A stretch of DNA of 64,000 nt from Clostridia bacterium (GCA_017431005.1 JAFRLY010000004.1:49905-113904); one strand, 5' to 3'. Shown: positions 22,556 to 31,700, counted from the first letter of the stretch. Notes: generated by a model not told the origin, from the sequence alone. Numbers and translations: made by a program.

Positions 22556-25500
22556 TCAGTACAGCACCTTCAGCGTGCGGATTTTGAAGGGTTCAAAGAC
22601 CAGCGCGTCGGCCGGCTTCAGGTCCGCCAGCTCCTCCTCCAGCATGTTGCACTCCTTCAGCACCCTCACGGGATGGCCGAAGGTCAGCCGGACCCGGTGA
22701 TAGCCGCCCGTCGCCTCATACAGCCGCAGGATATAGGCCTTCTCCGCGTCCTCGCAGGGCTTCACGGTTTCGATGATCACGTCCGGGCAGTCCGTCCGGC
22801 ACAGGGAGGGGATTTCCTTTCCGCCGGCAATCACCGGGGTCACGCTGTTGAAGGCGTAGGCCGGCCGCGTCACCGCTTCGGCGGTAAAGCCGCCCGCGTG
22901 GGGCAGCAGCGCGTACCGGGTCCGGTGCAGGCCGTGGTCCCCCTGATCGTCGGGCCGCAGCCCGCCCTTGTGCAGGCTCAGCCGCATGCTGCCGTCCCGG
23001 ACGGAAAGCCCGTACTTGCTGTCGTTCAGCAGGGCGATACCGTTGTTGGTCTCCGACAGATCGCTGTATTTGTGATTGCAGATTTCAAACCGCGCCTTCT
23101 CCACGGAGGTGGAGCGCCGGGTGGACCGGCTGATGCAGCCGAACTGAATCTCGTTGCGCACCGTGTCCGTATGCAGCGCCGTGTCAAAGGCCGCCTTCAG
23201 GAACCGGTGATCCTCCTGCCAGTCCATTTCCGTATCGAAAACGATCATCGGGGAATGCGCCATAAAGACCATATCCTGCCGGATCCGGCTCTTCTCCGTC
23301 AGCTGATATTCGCTCCGGAGCCGCAGCTCTGCCGGTCCCCGGGAAACCACCTCCCGGCTGATCAGGGTTCCGGCCGGCCGGAACTTGTCCTCCAGATCCG
23401 CGTCCACGTCCCAGTTGTCCCACTTTGCCGGCATATCCTCCGCCAGCAGGAAGGTGTTGAAGGGCAGCCCGCCCACCAGCTCCCGGCCGGTTGCCTTATC
23501 CCGCAGGGAAGCGATGCCGCCGTTCTCCGCGAAGTGGATCACCGCGAAGGGCGTCTCCAGCGTGTCTCCCTCCAGCCGGAAGGGGTCCTCCGCCTGCCGT
23601 GGCGCGCCCTTCTTCAGCGGCGCGCTGCCGAGGGCGGGCACCTTCAGCCCGTAAACGCCGGTGTACGTCTTTCCGTCCAGGCCGGTGTACACCTGGGTCT
23701 CGCAATCCGCCAGCTCCCGGAAATCCCCCTCCAGGGTCAGCGTGTCCTCCCGGTCGAAGGACAGCGTATTGTATACCGCCGCCTGCGTTCCAGCGCCGGT
23801 CAGGATGTCCCTCGTCATGGCCTCCGCCTGCCGGATCGCCCGTCCGACCGATTCCCGGGCCTCAACGTGCGCCGCGTGAATGCAGGTGCCCGGCAGCAGG
23901 TCGTGGAACTGGTGCACCAGCAGCGTTTCCATCATCGGCGCCGCCGGCTCCTCCCGGGCTTCCGCCCCCTCCGCCACCGCGGTCTGCACCAGGGCCAGCT
24001 CCAGGTCGTGCAGCGCCCGTTCGCAGGTCCGGTTATTGTGCTTGATCTCATGCTGATTGGTCAGCGTGCCCCGGTGCAGCTCCAGATACAGCTCTCCGGC
24101 GTAGGTTGTCGGATGGACCGCCTCCGCCTCCAGCCGCTGCATGAAGGCCGACACGGAAGTATAGCCGCTGCGCGGCGTTCCCTCCAGATCCTCCAGCCGC
24201 CGGGCCATTTCCAGCATTTCAAATTCCGGGCCGCCGCCGCCGTCGCCTTTGCCGAAGGAGAACAGCCGCAGCCCGCTGACCCGCTTTTCGAGGATCGGGT
24301 CCTTCCCGTCGGTCTCCGCCCGGTACATTTCCGGCGAAGGTCCCTGGTGCGTGCGGTTGAAATGCGTCAGCACCCGGGAGCCGTCAATGCCCTGCCACCA
24401 GAAGGTGGTCAGCGGGAACGCGTTGGTATCGTTCCAGCTCAGCTTGGTCGTCAGGAAATATTTCACCCCGCAGCCCCGCATGATCTGGGGAATCGCGAAG
24501 GAATACCCGAAGGTGTCCGGCAGCCAGAAGCAGTCGGAGGTGAAGCCGTAGTATTTCCGGGTGAACCGCTGCCCCCAGAGGAACTGGCGGATCATGTACT
24601 CGCCGCCGGTCAGGTTGCAGTCGCACTCTACCCACACGCCGCCGTTGGGCTCCCAGCGGCCCTCAGCCGCCGCCTGCTGAATCCGGCTGAACAGCTCCGG
24701 GTAATCCCGCCGCAGCCATTCCGCGTGATATGCGGAGGACTGCACAAACCGGTATTCCGGATACTCCGCCATCAGGTTCAGCTGGTTGGCATAGGTGCGG
24801 GCGCACTTCTTTTCCGTTTCCGTGATCGGCCAGAGCCAGGCCGTATCCATATGGCTGTGGCCGGTCAGCCCGATCCACGGGGCCGTATCCCCGTTATGCC
24901 GGGCCAGCTCCGGCTTCAGCAGCGCCGATGCGGCGCGCAGGCCCTCCCGGAACCGCTCCCGGGTGCAGGCGTCCGGATCGTAATACAGGCAGCCGTGCGC
25001 GGCGTACAGCGCGTTTTCGACCTGCGCCCGGCGGAAGGAGCCCGTGTCCAGGCTGTTCCGGAGGGAAAGCAGGGTCTCCAGGTCAAACAGGAAATCGGAG
25101 ATCTCCCCGTCCTTCACGCAGACCGCCGCCGGCCCGGCCGGCCAGGTATAATCCTCCAGCTTTTTGTTTTCCAGCGGGTGGCAGCCCGGCACCTCATGCC
25201 AGGCGTAGCATTCCAGCACGAAGTCAAAGCGGCTGCCGGCCGGCGCTCCGGCGGTGAACCGGTTGCACCAGTGGTTGCCGTGGTCCCCGACGGCGTATTT
25301 CTGCGCGTAATTCGAATGAATCCTGCCGTTGACCCACAGCGTCGCCTCATAAAAGCCCATTTTCGGATAAAGGTACAGCGCTTTTCCCGCCAGCTCCGCC
25401 GGAACGTCAAAGCCCATCCGGAACCATCCGTACACGCCGGCGCCGCCCCAGCGCTCCGGCACCGGGCCGAAGGCCTCCGGGATGCAGTACAGCGGCTCCC

Positions 25501-25621
25501 GGGTTTCGTAAAAGCCGTCCGGGCTGATCTCACCGACCGGTGTGAACAGCATTGTCCGCAGCGTCTCCGTCAGCCGGGTCAGCTTCTGAACGGTCTGCTC
25601 CATGCTCCTGTCCGTCTGCAT
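22556..25621 (-). CDS. Alpha-mannosidase, glycoside hydrolase family 38
   Basis: Retaining zinc-dependent alpha-mannosidase of 1021 residues, no signal peptide, hence cytoplasmic. An N-terminal beta domain (about 1-240) precedes the catalytic GH38 domain, which opens with GHSHMDTAWLW: H257 and D259 are the zinc ligands (H255 also conserved). The nucleophile is D369 in FWLPDTFGYS. The C-terminal half is the usual GH38 beta-sandwich region. GGAGG lies seven bases before the ATG. It follows the GH105 gene with a 22-base gap on the same strand, so the two are one operon, convergent with the importer operon. It would remove alpha-mannose from an imported oligosaccharide. Confidence 0.94.
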   Translation of the reverse strand: MQTDRSMEQTVQKLTRLTETLRTMLFTPVGEISPDGFYETREPLYCIPEAFGPVPERWGGAGVYGWFRMGFDVPAELAGKALYLYPKMGFYEATLWVNGRIHSNYAQKYAVGDHGNHWCNRFTAGAPAGSRFDFVLECYAWHEVPGCHPLENKKLEDYTWPAGPAAVCVKDGEISDFLFDLETLLSLRNSLDTGSFRRAQVENALYAAHGCLYYDPDACTRERFREGLRAASALLKPELARHNGDTAPWIGLTGHSHMDTAWLWPITETEKKCARTYANQLNLMAEYPEYRFVQSSAYHAEWLRRDYPELFSRIQQAAAEGRWEPNGGVWVECDCNLTGGEYMIRQFLWGQRFTRKYYGFTSDCFWLPDTFGYSFAIPQIMRGCGVKYFLTTKLSWNDTNAFPLTTFWWQGIDGSRVLTHFNRTHQGPSPEMYRAETDGKDPILEKRVSGLRLFSFGKGDGGGGPEFEMLEMARRLEDLEGTPRSGYTSVSAFMQRLEAEAVHPTTYAGELYLELHRGTLTNQHEIKHNNRTCERALHDLELALVQTAVAEGAEAREEPAAPMMETLLVHQFHDLLPGTCIHAAHVEARESVGRAIRQAEAMTRDILTGAGTQAAVYNTLSFDREDTLTLEGDFRELADCETQVYTGLDGKTYTGVYGLKVPALGSAPLKKGAPRQAEDPFRLEGDTLETPFAVIHFAENGGIASLRDKATGRELVGGLPFNTFLLAEDMPAKWDNWDVDADLEDKFRPAGTLISREVVSRGPAELRLRSEYQLTEKSRIRQDMVFMAHSPMIVFDTEMDWQEDHRFLKAAFDTALHTDTVRNEIQFGCISRSTRRSTSVEKARFEICNHKYSDLSETNNGIALLNDSKYGLSVRDGSMRLSLHKGGLRPDDQGDHGLHRTRYALLPHAGGFTAEAVTRPAYAFNSVTPVIAGGKEIPSLCRTDCPDVIIETVKPCEDAEKAYILRLYEATGGYHRVRLTFGHPVRVLKECNMLEEELADLKPADALVFEPFKIRTLKVLY

Positions 25622-25643
25622 TTCCTTGCCTCCTGTCCGAATG

Positions 25644-26684
25644 TCAGTTCTTCCGGTTCATTTCCATGAACATCAGGTAGGCCAGTCCCTGGCCGTAGGC
25701 GGTGGCTTGCAGCGGCACGTTCCGGTAAAAATCCAGATCCATGCCCATCGGCGTTCCGTAGGAAACGCCCTGCACGGTTCCATCCTCCGCGAGCTGCGCG
25801 GCAACGCCCTCCGCCGCCCTCCGGGAGGCCTCCAGGCATTCCCCGCCCAGCAGGCCCAGCCGCCAGCCCTTGTGCAGGCCGTAGGCAATGGCCGCGCTGC
25901 CCGAGGTTTCCGTATAGCTGCCCGGATCGTCCAGCAGGGTGTGCCAGAGTCCGGTTTCCGGATCCTGCAGCCGCACCAGCTCCCGGCACTGCTCCCGCCA
26001 GGTTTCCAGCACGCAGCGGCACACCGGATCCGCCTCCGGCAGCCAGCTCACAAAATCCGCGGCCCCGGCCGTGAACCAGCTGTTGCCCCTGCACCAGAAG
26101 GCTTCGCCGAAATGATGCCGCCCGTCAAAGGTCCAGCCGTGGTACCAGAGCCCGGTTTTCTGACAGTGCAGATATTTGATGTGCAGCAGGAACTGATAGC
26201 GGGCCTCCTCCTGCCAGGCGGGCTCTCCCAGGGCCCTGCCGGCCCGGTACAGGAACAGCACGGTCATGAACAGGGTATCGTCCCACAGCTGCTGGGCGTT
26301 CTCACAGTCGCTTGTCCGGTGCTGGAAGCCGCCCTCCTCCGTCCTGGGCAGGCCGCTCATCACCCACTCCGCCCAGTCCCGGATGGGCTGCTCCCACCGC
26401 GGCTCCCGGGTCTGCTCCCAGAGCATCACCAGGCCCAGCATCGGCGCCGTGGTATTGATGTTCCGGCCGGGCAGGCCCTTCGCGATATGGCCGTCGTACC
26501 AGGCCGTCATTTCCTCCCGCAGTGCGGCGTCCCCGGAGGCTTCCAGCTCCTGGGCCATCGCGAACATCGCCACGCCCTGGGGCCACTCCCAGGTGGCCAG
26601 GGACAGATGGTCGTCCCAGCGGCCGTCCCCCGCGCTGTTCTTCAGCCGGTTCAGTACACGCTCCGCGGCTTCATGATTGTTCAT
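25644..26684 (-). CDS. GH105-like unsaturated uronyl hydrolase
   Basis: Cytoplasmic enzyme of 346 residues resembling YteR/YesR (GH105), which remove the unsaturated uronate left at the end of lyase products (for example from rhamnogalacturonan). Visible family features are WDDTLFM (the catalytic-side Asp), GLWYHGW, WCRGNSWFTAG and the C-terminal DLDFYRNVPLQATAYGQG. ATG at 26684 chosen for its GGAGAGGA upstream; the longer in-frame start overlaps the promoter at 26746-26774. First gene of the operon with the GH38 mannosidase. Its presence implies that a lyase acts on the substrate first; no certain lyase is in the window, though the toroid proteins at 17128 and 29096 are candidates. Confidence 0.85.
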   Translation of the reverse strand: MNNHEAAERVLNRLKNSAGDGRWDDHLSLATWEWPQGVAMFAMAQELEASGDAALREEMTAWYDGHIAKGLPGRNINTTAPMLGLVMLWEQTREPRWEQPIRDWAEWVMSGLPRTEEGGFQHRTSDCENAQQLWDDTLFMTVLFLYRAGRALGEPAWQEEARYQFLLHIKYLHCQKTGLWYHGWTFDGRHHFGEAFWCRGNSWFTAGAADFVSWLPEADPVCRCVLETWREQCRELVRLQDPETGLWHTLLDDPGSYTETSGSAAIAYGLHKGWRLGLLGGECLEASRRAAEGVAAQLAEDGTVQGVSYGTPMGMDLDFYRNVPLQATAYGQGLAYLMFMEMNRKN

Positions 26685-26745
26685 TCTGATCCGTCCTCTC
26701 CGTTCGTCTGTCTGTCGCGTCATTCCGTTGTCACAGCTGTATGCT

Positions 26746-26774
26746 ATTGTACCATGAATGATCCTGTCCCTCAA
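26746..26774 (-). promoter_or_regulatory. Promoter of the GH105-GH38 operon
   Basis: TTGAGG (26769-26774), 17-base spacer, TACAAT (26746-26751) with extended TG. Divergent from the DeoR promoter. Confidence 0.6.
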
Positions 26775-26804
26775 CGATTCGGTGCCGGTTCTGTTACTTT
26801 TTGG

Positions 26805-26855
26805 TGATAAAAGTGAATAAGTTATCTTGACAAATGATAAAATTAATCATATTCT
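26805..26855 (+). promoter_or_regulatory. DeoR-gene promoter with TGATAA operator-like repeats
   Basis: TTGACA (26827-26832), 17-base spacer, TATTCT (26850-26855). The spacer carries an inverted repeat ATGAT (26834-26838) / ATCAT (26846-26850). Further half-sites TGATAA (26805-26810) and TTATC (26822-26826) lie upstream. Position suggests autoregulation and control of the divergent glycosidase operon. Confidence 0.55.
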
Positions 26856-26886
26856 TTGAGCAAGTTTAAACCGGGAGTGAATCAGA

Positions 26887-27648
26887 GTGAAATCACAGCG
26901 TATTCTGGCGATGGAAAAATATATTCTGGATCACGGCACAGCCTCCATGGAGGAGCTGCAGAAGCATTTCGACGTATCCATGAACACCGTGCGCCGCGAC
27001 GTCAGCGAGCTGCTGAAGGGCGGCAGCGTCCGCAAGGTCTACGGCGGTGTCCGTGCCCAGACGGGCGAACCCGCGCTGGTGCCCTACGAAATCCGTTCCA
27101 TCGGCGACAGCCAGACCAAAATGCTCCTGGCCCGGCGCGCCGCTGATTTCGTGCATGAAGGCGACGTCATTTTCATCGATTCCGGCACAACCACCCAGTA
27201 CCTGATCGACTACCTGCAGGATTTTAAAAACCTGACCATTATCACAAACAACGTTGAGATCATCATGAAGGCGCTGGGTCACGAAAACATCCGTCTGATC
27301 GTCCTGCCCGGGCAGCTGCGTCATAAAACGCGGTCCATCACCGGGGAAATGACCGTCAGCTTCCTTTCACGCTACAATATCCGCACGGCGTTTATGGCCG
27401 CCACAGGGGTGTCCGCTCTCGGCGTGACCAATTCCAGCCCGCTGGAATATGAGATCAAGAAGAAAGCCGTTGAAAACAGTGAGAACAAGGTACTGATGGT
27501 CACCGGCGGCAAGTTCGGCATCACCAGCCTGCTGACCTACGCCCGTCTGGATCAGTTTGACGCCGTGGTGACAGACAGCTCCGTTACCCGCGAATACAGG
27601 GAGCTGCTGGCCGAAAAGCAGGTCCGCCTGATTGTCGCGCATGAGTGA
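26887..27648 (+). CDS. DeoR/GlpR-family transcriptional regulator
   Basis: DNA-binding repressor of 253 residues with the standard DeoR layout: winged helix-turn-helix at residues 1-55 (MEELQKHFDVSMNTVRRDVSELL) and a sugar-phosphate-sensing C-terminal domain with FIDSGTTTQYL and TNN. It starts with GTG at 26887; GGGAG is about nine bases upstream. It is divergent from the GH105-GH38 operon and close to the inositol operon; in Bacillus the inositol regulator IolR is also of the DeoR family, so this protein is a candidate for controlling either or both. Its effector is expected to be a phosphorylated sugar or inositol intermediate. Confidence 0.92.
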   Translation: MKSQRILAMEKYILDHGTASMEELQKHFDVSMNTVRRDVSELLKGGSVRKVYGGVRAQTGEPALVPYEIRSIGDSQTKMLLARRAADFVHEGDVIFIDSGTTTQYLIDYLQDFKNLTIITNNVEIIMKALGHENIRLIVLPGQLRHKTRSITGEMTVSFLSRYNIRTAFMAATGVSALGVTNSSPLEYEIKKKAVENSENKVLMVTGGKFGITSLLTYARLDQFDAVVTDSSVTREYRELLAEKQVRLIVAHE

Positions 27649-27659
27649 TTCCCTGCCGG

Positions 27660-28859
27660 TCATCCCTCAAACGCCGGGGCGTCCTCGTCAAACCGGAGCA
27701 GGAACCCGCAGAAGACAATCACCACGGCCGTGACCATCACGCCGGCGATCAGATACAGGGGCCGGATGCCCATCAGATCAGCCAGCCAGCCGCCCAGATA
27801 GGAGGGCAGCAGAATGCTGGCCACATTCTGCGTCGTCATGGTCAGCGTCTGCACGGAGGTTTTGAACCGCGGCGCCACCAGCCTGCTCAGGGACAGGCTG
27901 TAGGTCACGGTCTCCAGGATACTGACAAAATTAAAACACCGGACCACGAAAAGCGTCAGGGTATCCCGGGCCGCGAAGCACACAAACCACCGGCACGCCG
28001 TCACCAGTCCCAGGACCGCCAGCATTTTCCGCGTTCCCAGCCTGCTGATCATCCGGTCCGCAAGGAACAGGAAAGGAATTTCAACGAAGGCGCTGACAGA
28101 CAGCATCGTGCCGTACAGGGTATTGGACCCGCCGATATCCTGAACAAAATACAGTGAAAAGTAGCTGTTGCCGAAGCCGTTGGCAATGCTCAGCAAAACC
28201 TGAAACAGAATCATCATCACCACCGGTCTGCACCGGATCAGCGCCACGGGAGACACCCTGTTCCCGGAGGCTTTTGTGTTATGCCCCTCCATCTTCGGCA
28301 GGAAGAAAAGGATCACAGTGTTCACCGCGGCAATGATACTGAACATCCGGAAGGTTCCGGCGACGCCGTTTTCTCCCCCGGCGATCCGGCTGATCAGCAG
28401 CATCATCAGGGCGTATCCGACCGCGCCCATCATGCGGATCGGACCGTAGGGCTTCCCGGAGATTTCAGCGTATTCCACGGACATCGTGGTGTTCAGGGAC
28501 GGCTGGAACCGGCGGAAAACCACAAATATCACATATACGGTCATGATATAGCCCAGGCTTGTGTTCAGCAGCAGCATGGGGTACAGAATCCCGGTGATCA
28601 CCAGCAGCAGCTGCAGAATGCGGGTTTTGGACCGGGACGCGTCCGCCACGGCGCCGAAAAAAGGCTGAAAGACAAGCGCCGCGAGGCTCGCCGTTCCGGT
28701 CACCGTTCCGATCAGCGTTTTGCTCAGCCCGATATCGCTCAGATAAATCTGAAAATAGCTGGCCGTGGTATCCAGCATGAAAAAGAACAAATTGAACAAA
28801 AGAAAGGCCGCGTACGGGGAAATGAGACTCTTTTCAGTTTTCCTGCCGTGGGACTGCAT
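27660..28859 (-). CDS. MFS transporter, LacY/nucleoside-symporter-like
   Basis: Major facilitator protein of 399 residues with about 12 helices, of the MFS_1-like/LacY group that imports sugars with protons. Visible signatures are FFFMLDTTASYFQIYLSDIGLS in pieces (first helix) and the loop GAVADASRSKTRIL. ATG at 28859 has GGGAGG eight bases upstream. It is convergent with the DeoR gene and divergent from the operon that contains the inositol genes, so it is a reasonable candidate for the inositol or mannoside uptake system; no other transporter lies in the iol operon. Substrate not proven. Confidence 0.82.
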   Translation of the reverse strand: MQSHGRKTEKSLISPYAAFLLFNLFFFMLDTTASYFQIYLSDIGLSKTLIGTVTGTASLAALVFQPFFGAVADASRSKTRILQLLLVITGILYPMLLLNTSLGYIMTVYVIFVVFRRFQPSLNTTMSVEYAEISGKPYGPIRMMGAVGYALMMLLISRIAGGENGVAGTFRMFSIIAAVNTVILFFLPKMEGHNTKASGNRVSPVALIRCRPVVMMILFQVLLSIANGFGNSYFSLYFVQDIGGSNTLYGTMLSVSAFVEIPFLFLADRMISRLGTRKMLAVLGLVTACRWFVCFAARDTLTLFVVRCFNFVSILETVTYSLSLSRLVAPRFKTSVQTLTMTTQNVASILLPSYLGGWLADLMGIRPLYLIAGVMVTAVVIVFCGFLLRFDEDAPAFEG

Positions 28860-28905
28860 ACACTTCGCCTCCCTGAGCCGCTTCTGTCTGTCCGGATTCC
28901 GGCAC

Positions 28906-28935
28906 ATGCTATCATGACTGCGCGCGAAGTGTCAA
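28906..28935 (-). promoter_or_regulatory. Promoter of the MFS gene
   Basis: TTGACA (28930-28935), 18-base spacer, TAGCAT (28906-28911). Its -35 and following bases (TTGACACTT) match those of the divergent promoter at 29013. Confidence 0.5.
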
Positions 28936-29012
28936 CAGAATGGGCCGGTGCATCCTCTCCGTGCCTTCCCGACGTTCATCGGAGAAAATCAGCGTCCGCC
29001 GCCTGATGCGCA

Positions 29013-29060
29013 TTGACACTTTCCTTCGTTTATGATAAGCTGAGCAAGAATTAATCGTTA
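29013..29060 (+). promoter_or_regulatory. Promoter of the toroid-iol operon with DeoR-like half-sites
   Basis: TTGACA (29013-29018), 17-base spacer, TAAGCT (29036-29041), a weak -10. ATGATAA (29032-29038) and TTAATC (29051-29056) repeat the half-sites seen at the DeoR promoter (26834-26850), though with a wider gap. Confidence 0.45.
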
Positions 29061-29095
29061 TGCCCAAAACTTACTCAAATAAGGAAGGTTCGGTC

Positions 29096-30781
29096 ATGGC
29101 CAGCAGACAGTATGAGCGCCTTTCCCATGAAGGCCGGGTTCTGGTGGATCAGACGATGGAACAGCTGGATCCTCTTTATGATCCGGCGCGCGGCCTGGTG
29201 GGGATGTTTTATCATTCCCGCCGGTATTATGACAACCGTTCCTCCATGTATTACGCGCTGGCCCTTCTGCTGCTGGACGCGCCGGACTGTGTCGAAAAGT
29301 CGGAAAGGATCATTCACGCTGTCCTTGACACCCAGATTGACGCGCCGGAGGAAATATTCCACGGCGTTTACCGGCATGACGGCGCGCCGGTTCCCGCCGG
29401 GGGCGTTCTGGACTACAGGCGCCTCGGCCTGTACGGCCGCTATTTCGCCGATTGCTTTTATGAAAGGCTTGCCGACGCCTTCCGTCTGAAGCTGAAGCAT
29501 GCGCCGGAGCTGGCGGAGCACGCGGGCCGGATCGAGGAGCTGCTGCGCAGCGCCCTCTTTGAGAGCACGCCCGTCGTGTGGGAAACCTACGAGCCCAACA
29601 GCCGCGAATTCATCCTGATGTGCCTCGCCATGCTGCTGGAGCATTTTGAATCCCGGCTGGCTCCGGCCACAGTGCAGCGGATGGAGCGCAGCGCCCGCCT
29701 GGCGCTGGCCGGTGCGGTGGAGCGGAGCCGGTCCGGCTTCACGCCCCTGAACACAAACATCCAGTGCATGCACGTCTTTGAGCTGGATTACTTCGGCGTC
29801 CGGCTGCACGTTCCGGAATACCGGGAATATGCCCTGCAGTATGCCCGCGGGATGCTGAACCGGTACCGGGAATTCCACGCGGCCGCCGAGTTCAATTCCC
29901 CCACCTACTGCAGCGTGGATCTGGGCACGCTGGGCTTCTGGCGGCGCTACGGCTCCTGCGAAGAGCTGCGGCAGCTCGGAGCCGAGCTGGAGGAAGGCAT
30001 CTGGCGGGATATGATGGCCTTCTACAATCCCGCCCTGCGCAATTTCTGCGGTCCCTATTCCCGGGCCTACGAGCTGGACCACAGCGTTCATACCGGCTTC
30101 AACGCCATGCTTTACTGGGCGCTGGGCGGGGAAAAATATCCCTGGCACGACTGGAGCATTGAAAGCGATTCCAATCCGCTGCTCGTGCTGGGGAGCGTCT
30201 GCATTCCCCCCGACGCGCAGACCGCCGTTTTCACGCCGAAGGAGGACGTCGAAATCCGCCGTCAGTTCCGCGAGCTGTCCGAGCGCGGCGATCCGGAGCG
30301 CAATGACGCCCTGTGCACCGCGACCGCCTGGATCACGCCGGAGCTGATGCTCGGCGCCCTGGCCGGCAGTGAAAACCCAAGCCATCAGCTGCATCCGCTG
30401 GTCATCTTCTGGCGCTGCGGGAACGGGATCGGCACGCTGAAGCTGCTGCGCTGCTGGCCCGACGGCGGCATGCATCATATGCACACCGTGTTTTTCAACG
30501 GCGCCGTGAAAAAGAGCCATGCCGATATGGATATCCGGACGGATGTGAACCGCGACGTCCTTTACTTCTTTGAAATTGAGTGCCCCGGAGCCGCCGGCTC
30601 CGTCATTCTGCCGGACCGGTGGCAGCTGCCCGGCCTGACGCTCCGCCTGCGGGCGGACGCCCCGGCTCCCCGGGTGGAAAAAATCAGCGATCAGGTCATC
30701 CGCATAAGCTACCTTGCCGAGGTTGAAAAGCCTGAAACCATGCGGATGCGCTTCAGCCTGGACGCGGAATACACCGGCTGA
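29096..30781 (+). CDS. Unrecognised protein, probable alpha-toroid enzyme heading the iol operon
   Basis: Soluble protein of 561 residues with no signal peptide. Most of it is alpha-helical with repeated helix pairs of toroid type; a striking stretch AEFNSPTYCSVDLGTLGFW lies near residue 262-280, followed by a tyrosine/histidine-rich segment (CGPYSRAYELDHSVHTGFN). The C-terminal quarter is beta-rich. The overall build is that of polysaccharide lyases or uronyl hydrolases, but I cannot name a family. Start at 29096 chosen because AAGGAAGG is seven bases upstream; an upstream in-frame ATG (29060) lacks a site. It lies 79 bases before iolJ on the same strand, so it probably releases inositol or an inositol-containing unit inside the cell. 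Inference. Confidence 0.6.
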   Translation: MASRQYERLSHEGRVLVDQTMEQLDPLYDPARGLVGMFYHSRRYYDNRSSMYYALALLLLDAPDCVEKSERIIHAVLDTQIDAPEEIFHGVYRHDGAPVPAGGVLDYRRLGLYGRYFADCFYERLADAFRLKLKHAPELAEHAGRIEELLRSALFESTPVVWETYEPNSREFILMCLAMLLEHFESRLAPATVQRMERSARLALAGAVERSRSGFTPLNTNIQCMHVFELDYFGVRLHVPEYREYALQYARGMLNRYREFHAAAEFNSPTYCSVDLGTLGFWRRYGSCEELRQLGAELEEGIWRDMMAFYNPALRNFCGPYSRAYELDHSVHTGFNAMLYWALGGEKYPWHDWSIESDSNPLLVLGSVCIPPDAQTAVFTPKEDVEIRRQFRELSERGDPERNDALCTATAWITPELMLGALAGSENPSHQLHPLVIFWRCGNGIGTLKLLRCWPDGGMHHMHTVFFNGAVKKSHADMDIRTDVNRDVLYFFEIECPGAAGSVILPDRWQLPGLTLRLRADAPAPRVEKISDQVIRISYLAEVEKPETMRMRFSLDAEYTG

Positions 30782-30860
30782 CGCTCCCGCGCCGGCCTTC
30801 CCTCCGGAAGCAGGCTTGCCTGCGATCCGGATCTTATATCAGCTGGAGGAAAGAACCACA

Positions 30861-31679
30861 ATGTCCATTTGCAGCATGCGGGACCTGCTCCGGAAAGCGG
30901 ATACCGAAGGCTATGCCGTCGGCGCCTTTAACGCGGCCAATATGGAATGCGTGCGGGGGATTATCCGGGCAGCGGAAGCCCGCCGGGCCCCCATTATTCT
31001 GCAGATTGCCGAGGGCCGGCTGGCCCATTCCCCCCTGGCCCTGATCGGCCCGATGATGATCGCCGCCGCCCGGGAGGCATCGGTGCCCATCGCGGTCCAT
31101 CTGGACCACGGGAGAACCATGGACTGCCTGCGGCAGGCCCTCGATCTCGGCTTCACCTCCGTCATGTGGGACGCCAGCGACAGGCCCATTGACGAAAACG
31201 CGGTGTCCACCGCCCGGGTGGTCGCGCTGGCCGGAAGGTACGGCGCGGCTGTCGAGGCGGAGGTCGGCCGCGTCGGCCGGGGCGAGGACGGATCGGAGAG
31301 CGCCGCGGAGATCGGCACGCTGGACGATTGCCTGAAAATGGACGCCACGGGCATTGACGCCCTGGCCATCGGCATCGGCAACGCCCACGGGCTGTACGCG
31401 CAGCTGCCGGAGCTCCGCTACGACGTGCTGGAGGAGGTGCACGGCGCGCTGCGCGCCTTCCCGGTGCTCCACGGCGGATCCGGCCTGTCGGATGAGCAGT
31501 TCCGCCGCTGCTCCGCCCTGGGCATGCGCAAGATCAATATCGCGACGGACATCTTCCGGGCCGCCGCCGGTGCCTGTCAGGGCAGCGATCTTTTCCGGAA
31601 TATCGAGGCCGCCGCGGAGGCGGTTTCCCAGGTGGTTTCCCGTTACATTCTCCTGTTCGGCAGCGCCGGCAAAGCATAA
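30861..31679 (+). CDS. iolJ: Class II aldolase, probable 6-phospho-5-dehydro-2-deoxy-D-gluconate aldolase
   Basis: Zinc-dependent class II aldolase of 272 residues. In this operon its expected reaction is cleavage of 2-deoxy-5-keto-D-gluconate 6-phosphate to dihydroxyacetone phosphate and malonate semialdehyde, the last carbon-splitting step of inositol breakdown. The motif HLDHGR (H80, catalytic D82, zinc ligand H83), EAEVGRVGRGED, IGNAHGLY and LHGGSGL are all intact. Sequence alone cannot separate it from fructose- or tagatose-bisphosphate aldolase; the assignment rests on its place directly before iolC (21-base gap). GGAGG is ten bases before the ATG. The in-frame extension upstream overlaps the previous gene and is rejected. 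Confidence 0.85.
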   Translation: MSICSMRDLLRKADTEGYAVGAFNAANMECVRGIIRAAEARRAPIILQIAEGRLAHSPLALIGPMMIAAAREASVPIAVHLDHGRTMDCLRQALDLGFTSVMWDASDRPIDENAVSTARVVALAGRYGAAVEAEVGRVGRGEDGSESAAEIGTLDDCLKMDATGIDALAIGIGNAHGLYAQLPELRYDVLEEVHGALRAFPVLHGGSGLSDEQFRRCSALGMRKINIATDIFRAAAGACQGSDLFRNIEAAAEAVSQVVSRYILLFGSAGKA

Positions 31680-31700
31680 CTCGGAAAGGAGCAAAACCCT

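Noticed and set aside
22523-25669. A 1048-residue plus-strand open frame opposite the mannosidase
   Set aside because: Antisense shadow; the GH38 motifs with zinc ligands are on the minus strand.
30714-30860. N-terminal extension of the aldolase and reading it as fructose-bisphosphate aldolase
   Set aside because: The extension overlaps the end of the previous gene and lacks a ribosome site. The iol context favours IolJ over FbaA, though the sequence alone does not settle it.
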